Assembly: GCA_963580285.1 (NCBI GenBank)
Contig: OY757019.1
Coordinates: forward strand, 63,694,587 to 63,758,586
DNA from: Lucinisca nassula
Lineage: Eukaryota > Mollusca > Bivalvia > Lucinida > Lucinidae
Reading direction: 5' to 3'
DNA length: 64,000 bases
Shown piece by piece: positions 9,809 through 20,205 of the stretch. The notes under the pieces were generated by a model. That model worked only from the letters and a program-made list of their open reading frames with translations. It was not told where the DNA came from and searched no databases. Within the stretch, counting starts at the first letter, position 1, and each line of letters begins with the position of its first letter. Position numbers and translations under genes: made by a program.

Positions 9809-12520
9809 TAGCTCACCTGAGCCTTTAGGCTCATAGGTGAGCTTATAGTATAGCCATGGTCCGTCGTCCGTCCGTCCGTCCGTGCGTCCGTCCGTCCGTC
9901 CACCATTTTCAAAGATCTTCTTCTCCAATACTGCAGGGCCAATCAAAGCCAAATTTCATATGGAGCCTCACTGGGATGGGGGAACGAAACGTTGTTCGCG
10001 GGGTCTGGATCACATGACCAAGATGGCCGCCATGCCCATATATGGTAAAAAGCCTTCAAAAATCTTCTTCTCCAGAACCATAAGGCCAGTGGCCTTGAAA
10101 CTTGGCATGTAGCATATGGTACTCGGGCCCATCATGGTTTGTACAAATGGTGACGCTGGGTTGACCTTGACCTATTTTACAGCAATGTCAAATTTGTCGA
10201 CTTAGGCTTTTGCATGGGGCAAAGTGAAAATAATGGATTTATAGGAAACCATTGAAGACAGTGTCACCAAAATTTGTAGATCAGGTAAAGTAATTGAATA
10301 CATGAAGATCTATGGGTCAGAAAGGTCAAGGTCATTCATTGGCCTTAGACCAAGGTCATTCAGGATCCATATTTCAAACATTTTTTTCTCCAAAACTGCT
10401 CAGCCAATTGAAGTAAAATTTAATATGGAGCCTTTGTGAGTTGAACAAATAAAAAATGCCAATACGGTCTAGATCACATGACCAAAATGGCCGTCACGCC
10501 CATATATGGTAAAAAGCCTTAAAAATTCTTCTCCTCCAGAACCGTAAGGCCAATGGCCTTGAAACTTGGCATGTAGCATATGGTACTCAGGCCCATCATA
10601 GTTTGTACAAATGGTGACCCTGAGTTGACCTTGACCTATTTTACAGCAATGTCAAATTTGCCGACTTAGGCTTTTGCATGGGAAAAAGTGAAAATAATGG
10701 ATTTTTAGGAAACCATTGAAGACACTGTCACCAAAATTAGTAGATTAGGTAAAGTAGCTGAATACATGAAGATCTATGTGTAAGAAAGGTCAAGGTCATT
10801 AACTGACCTTAGACCAAGGTCACGCAGGTTCCATATTTCAAACATTTTTTCTCAGAAACTACTGAGCCAATTGAAGTGAAATTCAATATGGAGCCTTTGG
10901 GAGTTGAACAAATGAAAAGCTGCCAATATGGTCTAGATCACATGACCAAGATGGCCACCACGCCCATATATGGTAAAAACACTTCAAAATTCTTCTTCTC
11001 AAGAACCGTAAGGCCAATGGCCTTGAAACTTGGCATGTAGCATATGGTACTCGGGCCTATCATAACTTGTTCAAATGGTGACCCTGGGTTGAACTCGAAG
11101 TATTTTACAGTAATGTCAAATATGCTGACTTAGGCTTTTGCATAGGAAAAAGTGAAAATAATGGATTTTTAGCTCACCTGAGCCTTTAGGCTCATAGGTG
11201 AGCTTATAGTATAGCCATGGTCTGTCGTCCGTCCATCCGTCCGTCGTCCGTCCGTCTGTCCGTCCGTCCACCATTTTCAAAGATCTTCTTCTTCTATACT
11301 GCAGGGCCAATCAAAGCCAAATTTCATATGGAGCCTCAGTGGGATGGGGGAACGAAAGTTTGTTCGCGGGGTCTGGATCACATGACCAAGATGGCCGCCA
11401 TGCTCATATATGGTAAAAAGCCTTCAAAAATCTTCTTCTCCAGAACCATAAGGCTAGTGGCCTTGAAACTTGGCATGTAGCATATGGTACTCAGGCCCAT
11501 CATGGTTTGTACAAATGGTGACCCTGGGTTGACCTTGACCTATTTTACAGCAATGTCAAATTTGCCGACTTAGGCTTTTGCATGGGGCAAAGTGAAAATT
11601 ATGGATTTATAGGAAACCATTGAAGACAGTGTCACCAAAATTTGTAGATCAGGTAAAGTAATTGAATACATGAAGATCTATGGGCGATAAAGGTCAAGGT
11701 CATTCATTGGCCTTAGACCCAAGATGGCCGCCATGCCCATATATGATAAAAAACCTTCAAAAATCTTCTTCTCCAGAACCATAAGGCCATTGGCCTTGAA
11801 ACTTGGCATGTAGCATATGGTACTCGAGCCCATCATGGTTTATACAAATGGTGACCCTGGGTTGACCTTGACCTATATTACAGCAATGTCAAATTTGCCG
11901 ACTTAGGCTTTTGCATGGGGCAAAGTGAAAATAATGGATTTATAGGAAACCATTGAAGACAGTGTCACCAAAATTGGTAGATCAGGTAAAATAACTGAAT
12001 ACATGAAGATCTGTGGGTGAGAAAGGTCAAGGTCATTCATTGGCCTTAGACCCAAGATGGCCGCCATGCCCATATAATATTATGGTAAAAAGCCTTCAAA
12101 AATCTTCTTCTCCAGAACCATAAGGCCAGTGGCCTTGAAACTTGGCATGTAGCATATGGTACTCGGGCCCATCATGATTTGTACAACTGGTGACCCTGGG
12201 TTGACCTTGACCTATTTTACAGCAATGTCAAATTTTCCGACTTAGGCTTTTGCATGGGGCAAAGTGAAAATAATGGATTTATAGGAAACCATTGAAGACA
12301 GTGTCACCAAAATTTGTAGATCAGGTAAAGTAACTGAATACATGAAGATCTATGGGTGAGAAAGGTCAAGGTCATTCATTGGCCTTAGACCAAGGTCATT
12401 CAGGATCCATATTTCAGATATTTTTTTCTCCAAAACTGCTGAGCCAATTTAACTGAAATTAAGTAGGAAAATTGTCACCAGACAGGTGAGCGGTTCAGGA
12501 CCACTGGTCCTCTGGTTCTT
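9809..12520 (+). mobile_element. Helentron-like array element, GCTCACCTGAGCC subfamily
   Basis: The head hairpin GCTCACCTGAGCC/GGCTCATAGGTGAGC at 9811-9842 is followed by TCCG microsatellite and a core of long units (about 350-420 bp). These contain GACCAAGATGGCCGCCATGCCC-type words and GTTGACCTTGACCTATTTTACAGC. A second complete head lies in the same orientation at 11170-11202. The only tail is at 12484 (ACAGGTGAGC), followed by hairpin GGACCACTGGTCC and CTCTGGTT. The second head is either a nested copy or an internal duplication. No gene is present. Confidence 0.65.
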
Positions 12521-13940
12521 ATTTCTACTTAAAACATAGATTGTTAGTATTCATTATAAACTCATCAGCACAGATTATGGGTTTTCGTTACGGAGCCACC
12601 TGAATGAATGTTTCTGCTCAAAACGGGACCGCTTGAGCATAGGTTATCAGCGAGTACCCACAATCTGTGGTTTTAGACAGAACAAAGAACAATATTAAGA
12701 TATTGTACACCCCTGCAAACCCCACTTTTCTCTTTATAAAGTGGGGTTTACCGGGAAGTTCATTATATGGGTTTGTTAACATGATATATCCCAGTCCGAT
12801 GCTTTTGTATTCCCGATCTATAACAGTCACGCTTATTGTGATTCGGGAAAACTAGCGTAGGTTTGTGGGTAGACCTGTATCGTCTGGACCCGATTCTGCC
12901 TTCCCATCAACGTCGAGCCAGCAGGGTAGAAAGGGTTAATGAACAGTTAAAATTAAAGACGCTCTAATGTCGAGTTATCTGCAGTCAGTAAGTTTAGAGG
13001 CGGAGCTACGGCTGAAATGTAATTGATTGGTTACGTCAGACAGCTGAGATGGTTGTTTTTGTCACTTGATAGTTTACTATGACAGTTGTAAACGATTGGG
13101 TTTCCGATCGATCAGATAGCAAACCTTTGGGACTCAAATAAAAATTACTATACAATAATATTTTCTTGGATATATGAAAAATTGCATTACTGGCCATACA
13201 TAAGAGTTTTATAAAAGAAAATGATATGGTTGACGAGAAGTTTGGGTGTATTTGTTAAATATTATTAATACACCACAACTTTATTACAACCCTGTTCATT
13301 ATAACATGGTTTGGATATAATACAGCTTCAATATTGAACCCAAATATGTATAGATTGTATAGAAGAATGACCATAAATGGTAGTTTTTCTGTGTAATCTG
13401 TACATTTTTGTTTGGCTATAACATGGTTATTTGACTAACACAGTTTCTGCTGTGGACCCCATTAATAGTGTTTTTAAGAGGCTGTGCTGTACATTTTAAT
13501 ATCATGATTTGTTAATCCCTAAAGGTTCTAGGAATCTAAGGATTTCAAACAGACATGTATATGAAAACAGGGCAGATCCAGATTAGACTCAAAAGTGGTC
13601 TTATCTGGATCGTTACTGTTTTCTTTCCCTTCAGGAAACTCAAGCAATTTTAAAATGTCCAAAATCTTGGGAATCTTTATGGGAATATGTTAACACTATG
13701 TCAGTAAGGGAAAAAAGTGTACTACCACACATTCATAACTATAAAACACTTCTAAGTCATGTTTTGACAGACTCCAGACTGTCAGGGTGAAAGAGAATGA
13801 AAGGGTAGTACACATGGTGTCTGATAGAGGAAAGAAAGAAATTACTGGAAAACTTTTTTCAGATAAGACCCCTGGTCTGAAAGAAGAATTGTATACTGGG
13901 GTAAAAAAAAAATGGAATTAAACTTAGAGACAAAAAAAAA
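12521..13940. other. Low-repeat stretch without a recognised gene
   Basis: Inverted arms of the MITE-like family lie at 12521-12690. A 12-bp hairpin AAACCCCACTTT/AAAGTGGGGTTT lies at 12717-12749. Around 12990-13050 there are ATTGGTTACGTCA words (CCAAT-box- and CRE-like), which alone do not establish a promoter. From 13130 on the sequence is AT-rich and I see nothing in it. A splice-acceptor-like run at 13617-13635 precedes a 52-codon open frame I do not recognise. Confidence 0.4.
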
Positions 13941-14310
13941 AAACACTGTAAAGATCAAAAACCAAAAAAAGATTGTTTAAATTATAGCTCTGAGGCCAAA
14001 AATGCCCCCGCCCCGGGGACATTTGGTTTTACATAGGTTTATGTAGGGAATATCTTTAAAAAAAATCTTCTTCTCTGAAACTGCAAGGCCAAGGTCTTTG
14101 TTATTTGGTGTGTAGTTTCATCTTGTGGACCTTTGCCAAGATTGTTCAAATTATAGCCTTTGTTGATATTTTGTATGAAGCTTCACCTTTTTAGACCTCC
14201 CTCAACATTATGCACATTAAAGCCCTTGAGTCAATAATGGCCCTCCCTGGGGCCCACTTGTTACTCTATGGATCAGGTGAGCGATCCAGGGCCATCTTGG
14301 CCCTCTTGTT
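13941..14310 (+). mobile_element. 5'-truncated Helentron-like array fragment with tail
   Basis: This has about two units of the TTCAAATTATAGCCC family and ends with TCAGGTGAGC (14273-14282), the hairpin GGGCCATCTTGGCCC and TCTTGTT. No head is present, so the copy is truncated on the left. Confidence 0.65.
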
Positions 14311-14334
14311 GTGTTATAGATTTTAGGAGCTCAT

Positions 14335-15568
14335 TATACCCCCGGCATACGAAGTATGCCAGGGGGTATATAGTTTTCGTCTTTCTGTACGGTCGTTGGT
14401 TCATTAGTTCTTTCGTTCGTTCATACTTCCGTCTGTCCCGCCGTTCGTCAACCTTTACGTCAAAGTTTTGTGTTAAACCTTTTTGATTGCTCAACTGTTA
14501 TATTCTCTTCATATTTGGTAAAGGATATTTCTATAGCATTACCTTTCATATGTAATATCTAAGCCCTTGGGTCAATCCAAGGGTCAAGCCCCTGGGTGGG
14601 CTGTCCATCTGTTTGTCAACTTTTACGTCAAAGTGTTGTGTTAAACCTTTTTGATTGCTCATATCTCTGTCACCACATGTTGGATTCTTTTCATATTTGG
14701 TAAAGGATATCTCTATAGCATTACCTTTCATATGGAATATCTAAGTGCCTGGGTCAATCCCTGGGTCAAGCCCCTGGGTGGGCTGACCATCCGTTTGTCA
14801 ATTTTTACGTCAAAGTTTTGTGTTAAACCTTTTTGATTGCTCATATCTCTGTCACCACATGTTGAATTCTCTTCATATTTGGTACAGGATATCTTTATAG
14901 CATTACCTTTCATATGGAATATCTAAGCACCTGGGTCAATCCCCTGGGTGGGCTGTCCGTCCGTTTGTCAACTTTTGCGTCAAAGTTTTGTGTTAAACCG
15001 TTTTGATTGCTCATATTTCTGTCACCACATGTTGGATTCTCTTCATATTTGGTACAGGATATCTCTATAGCATTACCTTTCATTTGGAATATCTAAGCTC
15101 GCGGGTCAAGCCCCTTGGTGGGCTGTCCATCCGTCAGTCCGTCTGTCCGTTGATCAACATTTATGTCAATGTTTTGTGTTAAACCGTTTTGATTGCTCAT
15201 ATCTCTGTAACCACATGTTAGATTCTCTTAGTATCTCTATAGCATTACCTTTCATATAGAATATCTAAGCCCCTGGGTCAAGCCCCTGGATGGACTGTCT
15301 GCCCGTTTGTCAACTTTGACATCAAGGTTTTGTGTTAAACCTTTTTGATTGCTCATATGTCTGTAACCTCATGTTGGATTCTCTTCATATTTGGTACAGA
15401 ATATAGCTATAGTATTAACTTCCATATGGAATATCTATGCTCCTTGGTCAAGCCACTGGGTGCGGCTAGGTGTCAATAATTAAGACTTAGGCATTTTGAT
15501 TAAGTCCAAGTTTTGTGTTAACTGTTTTCACTGGCCGGGGGTATACATGCCCCACTGGGCACTTTCTC
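14335..15568 (+). mobile_element. Helentron-like array element, family TATACCCCCGGC, complete
   Basis: The head at 14335-14371 is a hairpin TATACCCCCGGCATAC/GTATGCCAGGGGGTATA. A short TCCG/TTCG-type stretch follows, then about six units of 160-185 bp containing GTGTTAAACCTTTTTGATTG and TCATATCTCTGTCACCACAT. The right end GCCGGGGGTATA (15534-15545) is the exact 12-base inverse of the head. A second hairpin, TGCCC/GGGCA (15548-15561), and a T-rich end follow. A truncated relative lies at 49083-49615. Confidence 0.75.
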
Positions 15569-16850
15569 TAGTTACTTACATGTATTTACTTTTGATAGAT
15601 TTAGTTCATACTTGGGCTGGTGATAGGTACTAGTCAAAAGTTTTTATCAGCAGCATCATCATACATGATTGTGACCTTTGGGTCAAGGTTACAGACTAAG
15701 GACTTTTATGTTTTTGCACTGAAGATTTAAGATTATTACTTGCCTTCAGATGAATTTACTTGAGACTTGGAATGGTGATAGATACTGGATTTAAATTTCT
15801 CAAGTGTGTTTGACTTTCAAGGTCATGACCTCAAAGTCACTGTGGCTATCGTAAGAAAAACTCTGTCATCGCTCTAGCCCCTACATTTATTGACAGATTT
15901 TAATATAACTTTACATAAATGTTGCTTATGATATCTCCAGCAAGTTGGACATTCAAAGTCATGACCTAAAGGTCAAGGTCACTATGGCTATTTTTAGAAA
16001 AACTTTGTTATCGCTCCAGGGCCTACATTTATTGACGGATTTTTATATAAATTCACACAAATGTTGCATATGATAATATCTCAAGCAAGTTTAACTTTCA
16101 AGGTCATGACCTCAAGGTCTAGATCACTGTGGCTATTTTTAGAAAAACTGTGTCATCACTCTAGCACCTATATTTATTGATAGATTTTTATATAACTTCA
16201 CACAAATGTTGGGTATGATAGTATCTTGAGCAGGTTTGTCTTTCAGGGTCCTGAGGTAGAGTTCAGGGTCATTGGCTATTTTCAGAATAACTTTTTGAGG
16301 GGGGTGGTTGGTTTTACAGCCCTTTCAAGATTATTTCACTCGAGCCTGGCTCGAACCCACAGCAGTGAGAGACCTAGTGATTAAGAGTCGTCGCTTTTAA
16401 CCACTAGGCCACGGAGGCCCTTGGCTGTATGGGCTACATTTGTTGATGAATTTTGCCATAACTTTACACAAATGTTGCTTATGATAATATCTCGAGCATG
16501 TTCGACTTTCAAGGTAATGACCTCAAGGTTAAGGACAGTGTGGCTATTTTTAGACAAACTTTGTCATCACTCTTATAACTTCATACAAATATTGGGTATG
16601 ATAATATCTCAAGGGAGTTTGACTTTCAGGGTCCTCAGGTCAAGGTCAAGGTCACTGTGGCTATTTTTAGAAAAACTTTGTCTTTGCTCTAGTGGCTACA
16701 ATTGTTGATAGATTTTAATATAACTATATTGATATAGCACTGGATTCTTTCTTTGTGACTTTGTTTCTAGTATGGGTCTGAAAATTTGCCTTTGTGCAAC
16801 TGAGTCAAAGCGCGACTTCCGGTGAGCTATCCTGTCTGGCGACAGGTCTT
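15569..16850 (+). mobile_element. 5'-truncated array element with its own tail
   Basis: Units of about 143 bp contain GGTCACTGTGGCTATTTTTA and TTTCAAGGTCATGACC. The right end has TCCGGTGAGC (16818-16827), directly followed by the hairpin CCTGTC/GACAGG (16831-16846) and TCTTATT. That is the same plan as the other tails, so a GCTCACCGGA head is expected but is not present. A tRNA-like SINE piece interrupts it at about 16318-16430. Confidence 0.6.
16318..16430 (-). mobile_element. tRNA-derived SINE head, minus strand
   Basis: Read on the minus strand, GCCTCCGTGGCCTAGTGG (A box) begins near 16420 and GGTTCGAGCC (B box) lies near 16350. It has the same GCCTCCGTGG start as the SINE at 5183. It interrupts the 143-bp array. 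Ends are approximate, and it is a repeat fragment rather than a working tRNA gene. Confidence 0.6.
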
Positions 16851-17275
16851 ATTGACCTTTGACCTCAAAGTTTGACCTTAACCTTGGAGGTATGGACCTG
16901 GGTTTTGCATGTGACGGACCTGGGTTTTGCATGTTACACATCCTCTCATGATAGTTAACATTTCTACAAAGTAATTTCAAAATCCATCCAGAAATAAGAA
17001 AGTTATTGACTGTGTTTAAGTTTCGGACCCCTTTTTTGACCTTTGACCTCTAAGTATGACCTTGACCTTGGAGGTACGGACCTGGGTTTTGCAGGTGACA
17101 CATCATCTCATGATTGTTAACATTTCTACAAAGTAATTTCAAAATCCATCCAGAAATAAGAAAGTTAATGACTACGTTTAAGTTTCGGACAGACGGACGA
17201 AGGAGTGAATGGATGGATGGACAGGGGCAATTCTATATGCCCTTCCACCATTCCTTCTTCGAATGGCGGGGGCAC
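16851..17275 (-). mobile_element. Minus-strand array element with head hairpin
   Basis: On the minus strand the head runs from 17274 down: TGCCCCCGCCATTC pairs imperfectly with GAATGGTGGAAGGGCA, followed by TCCATCC/TCCG microsatellite. Two units of about 190 bp follow (GGACCTGGGTTTTGCA, AAAATCCATCCAGAAATAAG). The far end abuts the tail of the neighbouring element and no matching tail was found, so the copy is probably truncated. Confidence 0.55.
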
Positions 17276-17419
17276 AAATATCTTCTTGCCTGAAACCAGA
17301 AGGCCCAGGTCTTGGATATTTGGTGTTAAGCTTCGCCTAGTGGACTTCTACCAAGATTATTCAAATTAAATTTAAGCATTGCGGCTAAAAATGGCCATTC
17401 CTGAGGCCCACTGGTTTCA

Positions 17420-17696
17420 TTGATTGATTGATTTGAGGTTTAACGTCCCCGTCAACACTGTATAGGTCATTTTGGGGATGTTGCTTCCAATTTTGTGGGA
17501 CTTTTACCCAACATTGAGATGAAATGACATCTCAAGCCCTGTCAACCAATGAAACCAGTAGGGTTTATAAGCATGGATGGTTCTACTTGCACTGCTTTGC
17601 CTGGGCAGGCTTAGATCCTCTTAGCGGTTTACCAGTTCTCGTGTGTGGTCAGTTTCAGCTCTGCGTAGAAGCATCATGCAGCAGCAGGGGCTATCT
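17420..17696 (-). mobile_element. Family-2 SINE, minus strand, with TSD
   Basis: On the minus strand it ends GGGGACGTTAAACCTCAAAT and a short (TCAA)n tail. It is flanked by 10-bp copies of ACTGGTTTCA (17410-17419 and 17697-17706). The restored site, CCCACTGGTTTCACATA, fits the array consensus. Its body matches the other family-2 copies. Confidence 0.75.
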
Positions 17697-17710
17697 ACTG
17701 GTTTCACATA

Positions 17711-19004
17711 CCAGGGTAGGCTGAAAAGTTCTGAGCCTGACCAAGAAGCAGGCATCGAACAGCCATGAAATTTTGTATTCATTAAATCCAAACCTTTATT
17801 ACTTGATTTGACTCAAATGAGTTCAAGTTTACCTGCAATAACGTAGAAATTCTTGACTGTGAAAATTGATACTGGCACGTTTTTGAGAAAATGGACAAAA
17901 TCTGGCATCGTGGTGTCATCAAGTACCTCCATAAAAAGGGGTTAGCTCCTAATGACATTCATGCCGATATGGTTGCTACATTAGGGGATGATGCTCCTTC
18001 GTATGCAACCGTGAAAAGGTGGGCAGCAAATTTTAAGATGGGCAAGGACAGCCTTGAAGATGATGACCGGTGTGGACGACCCACAACGGCAACAACTGAG
18101 GAAACCATCAGCCAAGTGCACAGGGCCGTGATGGATGACAGGCGTTTAACTGTGAATCAGCTAGCTAACACTATTTGCATCTCCCGTGAACTGGTAGAGA
18201 ACATTCTACACAGTGAATTAGGAATGTCGAAGGTTTCCGCCAGATGGGTGCCACGGCTTTTGACGCCTGACCAAAAGTTGACCAGACTGAACCTGTCACA
18301 AGCAAACTTGGCTATTTTTGAAGCAGACCAAGATGGTTTTCTTGACCGTTTTGTCACTCAGGATGAGTGTTGGGTTCATCACTTTGAGCCAGAGACCAAA
18401 AGACAATCCATGCAATGGAAGCACCCTGGCTCACCCCCTCCAAAGAAGGCAAAGGTCGTCTCCTCTGCAGGGAAGGTGATGGCATCAGTGTTCTGGGATG
18501 CCAAGGGTATAATATTCATAGATTACCTTCAAAAGGGCAGAACAATTAATGGGGAGTATTATGCAGATCTGCTTAAACAATTGCGAAAAGCAATTAAGGC
18601 TAAATGACCCGGAAATTGACAAAAGGGGTCTTGTTCCATCAGGACAATGCGCCTGCTCATAAATCGGTTGTCGCAATGGCTGCTGTGCATGACTGTGGCT
18701 TCACACTTGTCAATCACCCTCCATATTCACCTGATCTAGCTCCATCAGATTATTTCCTGTTTCAAAACATGAAAAAGCACTTGGCTGGGCAGCATTATCG
18801 GTCAGACGAGGAGGTGATAGCTGCTGTGGAGGAGTTTTTCAGGGACAAAGATGAGACCTTCTATACCACTGGGATCTTAGGACTCCAGCTTTGCTGGAGG
18901 AAGTGTGTGGACAGGAAGGGAGACTATGTTGAAAAATAAGGCACTTTCAGCATGGAAAAACCATTGGATCTTGGTCAGGCTCAGATCTTTTCAGCCTACC
19001 CTCA
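17711..19004 (+). mobile_element. mariner transposon, 1294 bp
   Basis: The terminal inverted repeats are AGGGTAGGCTGAAAAG followed by TTCTGAGCCTGACCAAGA on the left, with the inverse at 18971-19002. They match at 33 of 34 positions. TA dinucleotides flank both ends (17709-17710 and 19005-19006), the normal Tc1/mariner target duplication. The restored array site reads TTTCACATATGCTTATAT. It carries one broken transposase gene. Confidence 0.92.
17891..18939 (+). pseudogene. mariner transposase (DD34D), single frameshift
   Basis: The transposase cuts the element out and re-inserts it at TA. Frame 1 (17891-18607, 238 codons) holds the N-terminal helix-turn-helix DNA-binding region and the first catalytic Asp in TQDECWVHH near residue 158. 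Frame 2 (18604-18939) holds FHQDNAPAH and YSPDLAPSD; counting residues between these Asp gives 34, the mariner signature DD34D. The C-terminus ends KGDYVEK, as in complete mariner proteins. Together the frames give about 348 residues, close to the usual 345. The only break I see is the frame change with a TGA at 18605, so the copy is young but probably not autonomous. The subfamily was not assigned. Confidence 0.92.
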
Positions 19005-19114
19005 TATGCTTATATGGGGAAAACATTTGAGAATCTTCTTTCCTGAAACCAGAAGGCTCAGGTCTTTGATACTTAGTGTGAAGCTTCATCTAAAGGACCT
19101 TTTATCAAGATTGT

Positions 19115-19608
19115 TAGTTCACCAGAGCTGAATGCTCTAGGGGAGCTTATAGTATAAGCAGTGGTCCGCCGTCCGCGTCTGCATCAACATTTTCGAACGA
19201 CTTCTCCTCAGAAACTACTAGGCCAATTGAAACCAAATTACATGTGAATCCTCCATGGGTTGGGGGAAAGAAAGTTTGTTCATGGAATCTTGGTCACGTG
19301 ACCAAGATGGCCACCATGCCTGTATATGGTAAAGACCTTTAAAAATCTTCTTCTCAGGAACCAAATGGCCGATGACCTTGAAACATGGTATGCAGGATCT
19401 GGAACTAGGACCCTACATCAAAATAAAATTTGTCACTTAGACATTTGCATGGAAAAAAGGCAAGACAGTGTATATTGCTGATTGCATGATAGCCTGTTGT
19501 TGTCACGACCAAGATGGGCACCATGCCTTTATATGGTATAAACCACATGACCTCTGGTGTACAAACCACATGACCTTAAGTGAGCATAGTGGCCCAAGGG
19601 CCTCTTGA
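19115..19608 (+). mobile_element. Short complete Helentron-like element, clean TT insertion
   Basis: The head TAGTTCACCAGAGC has a partner arm at about 19137-19146 and a TCCG-type stretch. A short core follows. The tail AAGTGAGC is followed by the hairpin GGCCCAAGGGCC and TCTTGA. Left flank AAGATTGT and right flank TCAAATTATAG rejoin to give the array consensus exactly, so insertion was between two T residues with no duplication. The end repeats have diverged, which suggests an older copy. Confidence 0.7.
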
Positions 19609-20205
19609 TCAAATTATAGCCCTGGGGCCAAAATTGGCTCTGCCCTTGGCCCCTCATGTATTACATAAGCTTATATAGTGAAAACCTTTAAAAACCTCTT
19701 GTCTGAAACCAGACGGCCCAGATCTTTGATATTGGGTATAAATCTTCATCTTGTGAACCTCTACCAAGATTGTTCAAATTATAGTCCTGAGGTCAAAAAT
19801 GGCGGCACCCTGGGGCCCACTGGTGAAATATAGTGAAAACATATACATATATTGAAAACCTGAAAAAATCTTCTTGTCTGAAACCAGAAGACCCATCTAG
19901 CATCATCTAGTAGACCCCTTCCAAGATTGTTCAAATTATAGCCCTAATGCTGTAAATGGCTCCACCCTGGGGCCAACTGATTTGTACGAAAAACCTTGAA
20001 TAATTTTCTTGTCTGAAATCAGAAGGCTAAAGTCTTAGGTATTTTGTATGAAGCTTCGTCTAATGGACCTCAACCAAGATTGTTCTAATTATAGACCTGG
20101 GGCTGAAAATTGCCCCACACCGGGACCCACACGAAAGTATCGCCAATGGAAGGTCAGGTGGTTTTTGGAAAGGCCAGCAGGGCTTCTGTTATGGCCCTGT
20201 GTCAG

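Larger units (their letters stand above)
17276..20205 (+). repeat. Array DNA (TTCAAATTATAG family) hosting nested insertions
   Basis: Pieces of the array are visible at 17276-17409, 19005-19114 and 19609-20205. They carry CTGAAACCAGAAGGCCCAGG and CAAGATTGTTCAAATTATAG. They are split by a family-2 SINE, a mariner and a short Helentron-like element, each of which can be removed to restore the unit phase. No gene belongs to the array itself. Confidence 0.7.

Noticed and set aside
12562..12568. CTGATGA on the minus strand
   Set aside because: No stem II, no GAAA and no stem I partner nearby.
13636..13795. Candidate exon after a TTCTTTCCCTTCAG acceptor-like run
   Set aside because: The 52-codon frame resembles no protein I know, has no donor I can support, and lies in AT-rich sequence.
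14268..14836. Short open frames spanning 14268-14836 on both strands
   Set aside because: They cross the element tail, the next head and the array units, so they cannot be real genes.
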